From contig NZ_JABASY010000001.1 in NCBI RefSeq assembly GCF_016107685.1, forward strand, positions 958,187 through 1,022,186: a stretch of DNA of 64,000 nt. The letters run 5' to 3'. This DNA comes from Brevibacterium yomogidense. GTDB lineage: Bacteria; Actinomycetota; Actinomycetes; Actinomycetales; Brevibacteriaceae. Shown in pieces: positions 36,840-42,990 of this stretch. Below the pieces are notes generated by a model. It made no database searches and was not told the DNA's origin. It was given only the letters and a program-made list of their open reading frames with translations. The translations under genes and the position numbers were made by a program. Numbering within the stretch: the first letter of the stretch is position 1; each line of letters begins with the position of its first letter.

Positions 36840-37184
36840 CCGTTCCGCTGGGGGCGCACTCCGGGGCGCTCGGGCGGATTTCACTGGCCGGTCGACCGGC
36901 GGTACGATGAGAGCGGATATACGGAATCGGTACGGGAGGTCCGGGCGGTACGCGCCGTGCGGGTGGGACCCGTGGCGCGGGTGCTGCTCGTCGTACGAGT
37001 GGTCGAGGCGGTCGCGGGTAGATCCGCGAAAGGTTCTTCCGAAACGGATATATACTGCAAAGTAACCCATTGTCGAGTGCGACGCCGCAACTCGGCTCAC
37101 GGGCTCTCCCCTGCACTCGCACCGATGATTGTCCCGCCTTCGACGAAGGCGGTTTCGAGCACGCCCACGTTCTGAAAGGCTCAG
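36840..37184. promoter_or_regulatory. leader region of the glycosylphosphotransferase gene
   Basis: No gene is seen here. An AT-rich island GGATATATACTGCAAAGTAA (from 37046) holds a -10-like TATACT (37051-37056) without a good -35. A hairpin CCGCCTTCG-A-CGAAGGCGG at 37134-37152 is followed by TTT and lies 32 bases before the ATG. The layout suggests a promoter, a leader of about 125 bases and an attenuator-like stem. This is inferred. Confidence 0.4.
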
Positions 37185-38618
37185 ATGGCGCAGAAGACAG
37201 GATGGCGGACGCGGCTGCCCTGGTGCATCGCCGCGGGCGACGTCCTCATCATCGCCCTGACGATCTTCACGGCTCATTCCGTGCGCTTCGGCATGAGTGA
37301 GTCGCGCCTGGCGAACATCACGCACGTGCCGTATTGGCTGATCGGCGTCATGATCGGCGTCCTCTGGTTCGTCTCCCTGGGCGTGTGGCGGGCGTGGGAG
37401 ATCCGTGTCATCGGATCGGGCGCGCTCGAGTACCGGCGCGTCGGCAACTCGACGCTCGCCATGTTCGGTGCCATCGCGGTCGTCTCCTACGTCTTCGAGA
37501 TCGAGCTGGCCCGCGGATATGTCGCGGTGGCGATTCCGGTCGGCCTCGTCCTCCTGGTCGCCTGGCGGTGGATCGCACGCCAGGTGATCGTCCGTCTGCG
37601 CCAGCGCGGGCATCTCACCCGTCGGCTGGCGATCATCGGCGGCCCCGGAGAGGTCCTCCAGCTGTCGCGCAGCTTCGCGCGGGCCCCCGCCTCGGGGTTC
37701 GACGCGTACGGTGCGATCCTGCCCGGCCGCAGCCTGCAGTCACCCGACGGTGACGAGCTGCCGCTGCGGGTCCTGAGCGTGGACCGATCGGTCGCCGCGA
37801 TCCTCGACGTGCTGCTGCAGAACGAGATCGAAGTCGTCGCAGTGACCGGAGGGGGCCTGAGCCCCCGCCTGATGCGCGCACTCAGCTGGGAGCTGGCAGA
37901 CCATTCGATCTCCCTCATCCTCGCACCCGCACTCACGGACGTGGCGGGTCCGCGGATCCATTCGCATCCGGTCGCGGACCTCCCTCTCATCCACGTGTCG
38001 ACGCCCCGGCTGGACGGCTTCAGCGCGGTGCTCAAGCGTGCGTTCGACATCCTCGGTTCGGCGGCGGGGATCGTCGTGATCTCGCCGATCCTCCTGCTCA
38101 CCGTGATCGCCATCAAGCTGGACGACGGCGGCCCCGTGTTCTTCGCGCAGCGCCGCGTCGGCAAGGACAACATCCCCTTCATCATGTTCAAGTTCCGCTC
38201 GATGGTCGTCGATGCCGAAGCGAAGCTGGCCGAACTCCGGGCGTCCGAGGCGGGCAACGAAGTGCTCTTCAAGATGAAGGACGACCCGCGCATCACCCGC
38301 GTCGGGGCTTTCATCCGCAAGTACTCGATCGACGAACTCCCGCAGCTCTTCAACGTGTTCCTGGGGTCGATGTCGATGGTGGGGCCGCGGCCCCCGCTGG
38401 AGTCAGAGGTCGAGCAGTACGGTTCGGACGTCATGCGTCGACTCGCCGTCATGCCGGGCATCACGGGCCTCTGGCAGGTCGGAGGGCGATCCGATCTCGA
38501 TTGGGAGGAGAGCGTGCGCCTCGACCTCTACTACGTCGAGAACTGGTCCATCATCCAGGACCTCATCATCCTCTTCCGCACCGTGCGGGTCGTCCTGGCG
38601 CGAGACGGTGCTTACTGA
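37185..38618 (+). CDS. polyprenyl glycosylphosphotransferase (WbaP/CpsE-type)
   Basis: This membrane enzyme transfers a sugar-1-phosphate from a nucleotide sugar to undecaprenyl phosphate, starting exopolysaccharide or glycan assembly. It has four N-terminal membrane helices (about residues 12-130), a CoA-binding-like middle domain, and the bacterial sugar transferase domain from about 285. The last contains KRAFDILGSAAGIVVISPIL, FFAQRRVGKDNIPFIMFKFRSM, RVGAFIRKYSIDELPQLFNV, SMVGPRPPLESEVEQY and MPGITGLWQVGGRSDLDWEE. At 477 residues it is complete. No other polysaccharide genes adjoin it, so the glycan is unknown. Confidence 0.93.
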   Translation: MAQKTGWRTRLPWCIAAGDVLIIALTIFTAHSVRFGMSESRLANITHVPYWLIGVMIGVLWFVSLGVWRAWEIRVIGSGALEYRRVGNSTLAMFGAIAVVSYVFEIELARGYVAVAIPVGLVLLVAWRWIARQVIVRLRQRGHLTRRLAIIGGPGEVLQLSRSFARAPASGFDAYGAILPGRSLQSPDGDELPLRVLSVDRSVAAILDVLLQNEIEVVAVTGGGLSPRLMRALSWELADHSISLILAPALTDVAGPRIHSHPVADLPLIHVSTPRLDGFSAVLKRAFDILGSAAGIVVISPILLLTVIAIKLDDGGPVFFAQRRVGKDNIPFIMFKFRSMVVDAEAKLAELRASEAGNEVLFKMKDDPRITRVGAFIRKYSIDELPQLFNVFLGSMSMVGPRPPLESEVEQYGSDVMRRLAVMPGITGLWQVGGRSDLDWEESVRLDLYYVENWSIIQDLIILFRTVRVVLARDGAY

Positions 38619-38662
38619 CCAGTCAGTCATCCGTTACTGTACTGTGACAGACGGCACTGTAC
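38614..38662. promoter_or_regulatory. two inverted repeats upstream of the MBL/C45 pair
   Basis: ACTGAC-CA-GTCAGT (38614-38627) is a perfect 14-base palindrome overlapping the upstream stop codon. GTACTGTG-N8-CACTGTAC (38639-38662) is a second inverted repeat with one mismatch, ending 12 bases before the MBL ATG. Both resemble repressor operators. No adjacent regulator gene is present, so the binding protein would be encoded elsewhere. Confidence 0.5.
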
Positions 38663-38674
38663 GAAAGGGGTCGG

Positions 38675-39745
38675 ATGACTGCGCAGACTGATCTGCTCCC
38701 GCTCAGCACCGCTCAGGCGCAGGCGTGGAGAGACCGGGTGCTTCCAGCCCCCGAACAGATCGCGGAGGGCACGTGGGCGGTCCCCGTACCGATCCCCGAC
38801 AACCCGCTGCGGTACACCTACAGCTACCTCCTCGCCGCGGACGACGGTGTCGCCGTCGTCGATCCCGGGTGGGACGGAGCCCCTCGCCTGGACGCACTCC
38901 TCGAGGGCCTGCGGGGGGCGGGCTATTCGCCCGCAGACATCGTCGGCATCGTGGTGACCCACTACCACCGCGATCACCTGGGCCTTGTGCCGGCGCTGCT
39001 GAGCCTCCAGCCCGACGCCTGGCTCTCGTTGCACCCCCACGACATCGCGTCCGTCGAGGCCTTCCGGACGCGGGCTTCCCACTCCACGCAGGGCTCGCTC
39101 CTGGCACTCTCGGAGAACCTCGGGGTACCCGAAGAGCGCGTGCGTGAGCTCGCGAGCGTCTTCGCAGGCACTGCCGAATCGGCCAGCAGGACCGTCTTCG
39201 CGTTCGACTGGCCTGACGCGCTGCTCGAAGTCGACGACGGAATGCTGCTGCCGGTCGAGGGCAGGACGGTCCGTGTCCTGTGGACCCCCGGCCACACGTT
39301 CGGACACATCGCGCTCCACGACGAGGAGACGCACACCTTCTTCTCCGGGGACCACGTCCTGCCGGGGATCTCGCCGAACATCGGGCTCGACATCACGTCG
39401 ATCAGCCACAGCCTCGGCGACTACCTGGGCTCGCTCGATCGGATGCGGGGGCTGCCGGAAGAGGTCGCGGTCGCCCCTGCCCACGGGTTCCGCTTCAGCG
39501 GGCTGCAGGTCCGCGCGGAGCAGCTGTCCGCCCACCACGACCAGCGATTGGAGGAGCTGCGGACCCGCGCAGCGGAGACGGACGACCAGTCGGTCTACTC
39601 CATGTGCCGCGGCATGCAGTGGGCGCGCGGCTTCGAAGGACTGTCGGGGTTCCAGCTCTATGCAGCTCTCATGGAGACCGCCGCGCACATGCATCACCTC
39701 GGGATGAGGGTGCCTGCGCTCGACGATACGGACAGGACGTCGTGA
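38675..39745 (+). CDS. metallo-beta-lactamase fold hydrolase
   Basis: This is a binuclear-zinc hydrolase. The motif HYHRDHLG (about residues 96-103) supplies the HxHxDH ligands. TPGHTFGHIALHDEETHTFFSGDHVL gives the further His and Asp. A last His occurs in VAPAHGFRF. The C-terminal helical extension (LEELRTRAAETDDQSVYSMCRGMQWARGF) resembles the glyoxalase II-like and lactonase-like branches. It has 356 residues with AAAGGGG before the ATG. Its stop overlaps the GTG of the C45-like gene by four bases, so the two are coupled. The substrate is unknown, with thioester, lactone and amide all possible. Confidence 0.85.
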   Translation: MTAQTDLLPLSTAQAQAWRDRVLPAPEQIAEGTWAVPVPIPDNPLRYTYSYLLAADDGVAVVDPGWDGAPRLDALLEGLRGAGYSPADIVGIVVTHYHRDHLGLVPALLSLQPDAWLSLHPHDIASVEAFRTRASHSTQGSLLALSENLGVPEERVRELASVFAGTAESASRTVFAFDWPDALLEVDDGMLLPVEGRTVRVLWTPGHTFGHIALHDEETHTFFSGDHVLPGISPNIGLDITSISHSLGDYLGSLDRMRGLPEEVAVAPAHGFRFSGLQVRAEQLSAHHDQRLEELRTRAAETDDQSVYSMCRGMQWARGFEGLSGFQLYAALMETAAHMHHLGMRVPALDDTDRTS

Positions 39746-40848
39746 CCGCAGACATCGACAGCAGTGCGCTCGTGCGACCCGAGCGCATCCGGCCCGTGCA
39801 GCTGCGCCTCCCGTCGGGAACGGTGGAGGAGCGCGGTCGACTGCGGGGGGAGCGGCTCCGACCGCTCATCCACGACGCGATCCGCGGGTACTCCGGCCTG
39901 TTCGACGAGTTGGGGATCGCCGAGCGACGGCAGGTCGGCGCTGCGGCGGCGAGTCTCGAAGCGCTGAGGTGCTGGGACCCCCTGCAGCACGCGGAAGTCG
40001 TGTCCGTCGCCCTCGCCGCAGGTGTCACACCGATCGAACTGATGCTCGTGATCGCCCGCACGGAGATCCTCGCGGCAGCCGGACAGGGGCAGGGGGAGTG
40101 CTCCGCGCTAGTCGCCCTCACCCCGGAAGGGTCTGCGGTGGGCGCGCAGACGTGGGACTGGCACCTCGAACTGTCGCACCTGTGGCACGTGAACGACGTC
40201 GCGTCCGGGGAGGGCACCGTGGGCCACGTCGGGTTCGCCGAAGCCGGGATGCTCGCGAAGATCGGTGTGAATGCGGCGGGTGTCGGCGTCATGCTCAACA
40301 TCCTCGCCAACGACGGCGACCGGTGTGGGGGAGTCCCCGTGCACGCGGTGCTCACCGCGGTCCTCAACCGGGCGATGAGCCTCGACGAAGCGCGGAACAT
40401 CATCGCCACCGCCCCCACGTCCGCGTCCTCGACGATCACCGTCGTCGCACCCCAGGGAGCGTTCGTCGTGGAGATCGGGCCGCGCGGCAAAGCCGAACAG
40501 CCGGTCGCCGGGATCGCTGCGCACACGAACCACTTCGTCGCCGACGCCCTGCAGGAGGGTGCGCGTGAACTGTCTGCGGAGACGAAGTCCCACGAGCGCC
40601 TCAGTCTGCTGGACCGCCGTATCGACGGCATGCAGGGGGCTGATTCCGCGGCGGAGCTCACGGCGCTCCTGCGCACGACGGACCGCGACGCTCCGGTCAG
40701 CCTCATCGCCGACTTCGAGAAGCCGCGCTGGAAGCGGCCCGCGACCCTCGTGAGCGTCCGGATGGACGCCGCCGCGCGCAGCGTCGGCGTGGCCGCAGGC
40801 AGCCCGTCGATGATCGGTGCCGGGAGCTGGATCAGCCTCCACGCCTGA
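39742..40848 (+). CDS. C45 family acyltransferase/amidohydrolase (penicillin acyltransferase-like)
   Basis: This resembles the self-processing N-terminal-nucleophile family that includes isopenicillin N acyltransferase and bacterial relatives. Cys120 in GQGECSALVALTPEG is the predicted autocleavage site and nucleophile. TWDWHLELSHLW and the following FAEAGMLAKIGVNAAGVGVMLNIL match family core motifs, as do ASSTITVVAPQGAFVVEIGP and AHTNHF near the end. It has 368 residues. The GTG start overlaps the MBL stop. It probably hydrolyses or forms an amide bond. The substrate is unknown, and the MBL partner may act on the same compound. Confidence 0.82.
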   Translation: MTADIDSSALVRPERIRPVQLRLPSGTVEERGRLRGERLRPLIHDAIRGYSGLFDELGIAERRQVGAAAASLEALRCWDPLQHAEVVSVALAAGVTPIELMLVIARTEILAAAGQGQGECSALVALTPEGSAVGAQTWDWHLELSHLWHVNDVASGEGTVGHVGFAEAGMLAKIGVNAAGVGVMLNILANDGDRCGGVPVHAVLTAVLNRAMSLDEARNIIATAPTSASSTITVVAPQGAFVVEIGPRGKAEQPVAGIAAHTNHFVADALQEGARELSAETKSHERLSLLDRRIDGMQGADSAAELTALLRTTDRDAPVSLIADFEKPRWKRPATLVSVRMDAAARSVGVAAGSPSMIGAGSWISLHA

Positions 40849-40899
40849 TACACCTGGCTCAGCTGGATCAGCCTAGCCTCCACACCTGGCTCAGCCGGC

Positions 40900-41301
40900 T
40901 TAGCCGGCTCGGCTGGCTCGGCTGAGACGGCGCAGGACCATCCGCGCGACGAGGACGCCCACCGCGATGCCGAGCGCGTCCGCCAGGAGGTCGGCCAGAT
41001 CCCCGGAGCGGGACTCGATGAAGCGCCACTGGATGAGTTCGCTCAGCGCTGCGTGGGCCAGCATGACGCTCACGACGATCCACCGGGGCAGCCGCGCCAG
41101 AAGCGCACACGTCGTCACGACCGCGAAGGACGCGGCGTGGAAGACCTTGTCCGTGTGCGGGGGCGTCGGGAAGAGCGATTCGCCGGACGACGGCGAATAC
41201 AGGGCCACCATCTGCACGACCAGCGCGAGGACGGTGAGGACGATCCACCGGCGTCGCACCGCAGCGGGAGCGCGGCCCTCAGCCACCGCCGTCTCGCTCA
41301 T
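40900..41301 (-). CDS. VanZ-like membrane protein
   Basis: This small integral membrane protein of the VanZ family has about four helices (WIVLTVLALVVQMVALY, VFHAASFAVVTTCALLAR, WIVVSVMLAHAALSELIQ, LLADALGIAVGVLVARMVL). DKVFHAASFAVV and ELIQWRFIESRSGDLADLLADALG are the family's conserved segments. It has 133 residues. In vancomycin operons VanZ lowers teicoplanin binding; chromosomal copies like this have no assigned function. The ATG overlaps the stop of the upstream hypothetical gene by four bases. Confidence 0.85.
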   Translation of the reverse strand: MSETAVAEGRAPAAVRRRWIVLTVLALVVQMVALYSPSSGESLFPTPPHTDKVFHAASFAVVTTCALLARLPRWIVVSVMLAHAALSELIQWRFIESRSGDLADLLADALGIAVGVLVARMVLRRLSRASRAG

Positions 41302-41894
41302 CGTTCGGAGGGGGCGTCCGACTCCGCGTCCGCCGTCTGCAGGAGGACGGAGACGAAGACGTCCCCGGTGCGCCGCTGCAGAGCTGTCATGAGCAGCCCG
41401 AGGACGGACACATCGGTCGTCTCCGCGGCCTCGGCGTCGGACGCGACCGCCGCCTCAGCCTCGGTTCCGGCTCCGGCCGCGACCCCAGCTCCGGCCTCGG
41501 CGTCGGTGTCCGCTGCCGGGTCTGAGACTGCCGAGCCGGCGGCAGGAGTCGGGATCCGCACGAAGGGCATCCCGTGGTCGGGACCGTCCGGGTCGTGCTG
41601 CCAGGAGCCGCCGAGTGTGCGGATGAACGTCTCGCCCACGTACCGCATGATGTCCTCGGCCAGACGCTGGTTCGCCGGGGCGGAGGCGAGAGCCGGGGAC
41701 GGCAGGCGGGAGACGGCGTACGCCTCGACCCACGGCAGGGACGCGGGAGTGAGATCCTTCACGAAAGTGCGGTCGTCGTCGCCCACGGCGACCGTCTCCG
41801 GCAGGCCGTGGGCCACGAAGGAGCCCAACCGGTCGTCCATGGACTCGAGGAACGCGGTGAAGGCCTCGGAATGGTCGGCGGGAGTGGAAGACAT
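41298..41894 (-). CDS. conserved hypothetical protein with Ala/Glu-rich middle
   Basis: I do not recognise a family with certainty. The N-terminal about 120 residues look folded. The pattern NQRLAEDIMRYVGETFIRTLGGSWQHDPDGPDHGMPFVRIP recalls actinobacterial proteins of unknown function that have an E-[TV]-[FL]-x-R-x-x-G-G-x-W segment. A low-complexity Ala/Asp/Glu linker follows (AADTDAEAGAGVAAGAGTEAEA), then a short C-terminal helix (VSVLGLLMTALQRRTGDVFVSVLLQ). The start is ATG 41894 (GTG 41900 also possible), giving 198 residues. It is translationally coupled to VanZ. Confidence 0.65.
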   Translation of the reverse strand: MSSTPADHSEAFTAFLESMDDRLGSFVAHGLPETVAVGDDDRTFVKDLTPASLPWVEAYAVSRLPSPALASAPANQRLAEDIMRYVGETFIRTLGGSWQHDPDGPDHGMPFVRIPTPAAGSAVSDPAADTDAEAGAGVAAGAGTEAEAAVASDAEAAETTDVSVLGLLMTALQRRTGDVFVSVLLQTADAESDAPSER

Positions 41895-41955
41895 CCCCAC
41901 AGACTAGTCGGATGAGGGCGGAAGACCAGTCAGGCAGGGGGCGCGCAGCGGCTCG

Positions 41956-42819
41956 TCAGGCGGAGGCCGACGGCGCTGGTCCCGGGCAGGGCTGGTCGGG
42001 GAACTCCACGAACGCGATGAGGACGGTGAGGAGGAGCGTCCGGTCGACCGTGACGACCTCGGCGTCGGGGCGGGCGACGACCGCTTCCGTCGCGGCGGTG
42101 TCGTAGCAGGAGTGGCAGATGTCGATGAGGGTCGTGAGGGGGATGGTCGAGCGGGCCCCGTAGTGCGTGAGGATGTCCGAGACCTCGGCGTGGAGGCGGG
42201 CTTTGTGCGATCGCATGACGTCGTCGAGCCGCGCCCGCAGCTGCGGATGCCGCAGCGAGTGGAGTTCGATGTCCCGCATCGCGATGATGCGGGCGGGAGC
42301 GCTGGAGAACGGGAAGCGGAACTCCTCGAGTGTGCGGCGCAGCACCTCGCGGGGAGACAGGGGGTCGTCCGGCGACTGTTCCGGTGACTGTTCCGGTGAC
42401 TGCGCGCCGGCACCCTGCGCACTCGCTTCCTGCGCGCCGGCACCCTGCGCGCCGGCACCCTGTGCACTCGCTTCCTGCGCACCGGCTACCTGGGCTCCCT
42501 CCTCCTGTTCGCCGGCACCCTCAGCACCGTCCCCCGCCCCCGAGGCCCCCCGCGGCCCGTCGTGCAGGTCGCCGTCGCCGTGAAGCCGTTCGATGAGTCC
42601 GGAGGCGCCTTCGACGGCGAGGGCGAACTCCTCGTCGATGATCGCGAGGACCAGTTCGTCCTTCGTCGCGTAGTTCGAGTAGAACGCGCCCCGGGTGAAG
42701 CCGCCCTCCTCGCAGATCTCCTCGATCGACGCGCCGGCGACGCCACGGCGGGCGAACACGACGAGCGCCGCCTCCTGGAGGGCGGTGCGGGTGCGCTGAC
42801 GGCGCGCGCTGATAGTCAC
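41956..42819 (-). CDS. TetR family repressor of the MMPL/YhgE genes
   Basis: The N-terminal helix-turn-helix is clear: RTRTALQEAALVVFARRGVAGASIEEICEEGGFTRGAFYSNYATKDELV. The ligand domain is interrupted at about residues 90-145 by a low-complexity block built of Gly/Ala/Gln units (AGAQEASAQGAGAQ) and SPEQSPEQSP, with matching DNA repeats at about 42365-42510. The GTG start at 42819 follows AGAGGGG, and the open frame to 43302 is antisense to the operator region. It has 287 residues against about 200 usually. Two identical-type palindromes lie between it and the divergent transporter gene. The inducer is unknown. Confidence 0.87.
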   Translation of the reverse strand: MTISARRQRTRTALQEAALVVFARRGVAGASIEEICEEGGFTRGAFYSNYATKDELVLAIIDEEFALAVEGASGLIERLHGDGDLHDGPRGASGAGDGAEGAGEQEEGAQVAGAQEASAQGAGAQGAGAQEASAQGAGAQSPEQSPEQSPDDPLSPREVLRRTLEEFRFPFSSAPARIIAMRDIELHSLRHPQLRARLDDVMRSHKARLHAEVSDILTHYGARSTIPLTTLIDICHSCYDTAATEAVVARPDAEVVTVDRTLLLTVLIAFVEFPDQPCPGPAPSASA

Positions 42820-42924
42820 AGATCCCCTCTGCGGTCGGTCGTCGTGGAGTGTGTGCCCGCGCGCCCGGAAGCGGCGTGAGCTAGGTGTCCGCTGAGTTTG
42901 CGTCGGCGGTGAACACCCGACAGA

Positions 42925-42955
42925 ATACATGACTGTATCGGATACATCCTTGTAT
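42925..42955. promoter_or_regulatory. tandem TetR-type operators
   Basis: Two perfect copies of ATACA-N4-TGTAT lie at 42925-42938 and 42942-42955. Their centres are 17 bases apart, so two dimers could bind side by side. They sit 36 bases upstream of the MMPL start and about 106 from the TetR start, suited to controlling both genes. Confidence 0.75.
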
Positions 42956-42990
42956 CGGTCGCCGCTCACGTCCCGTGCGAAAGGGAGCCT

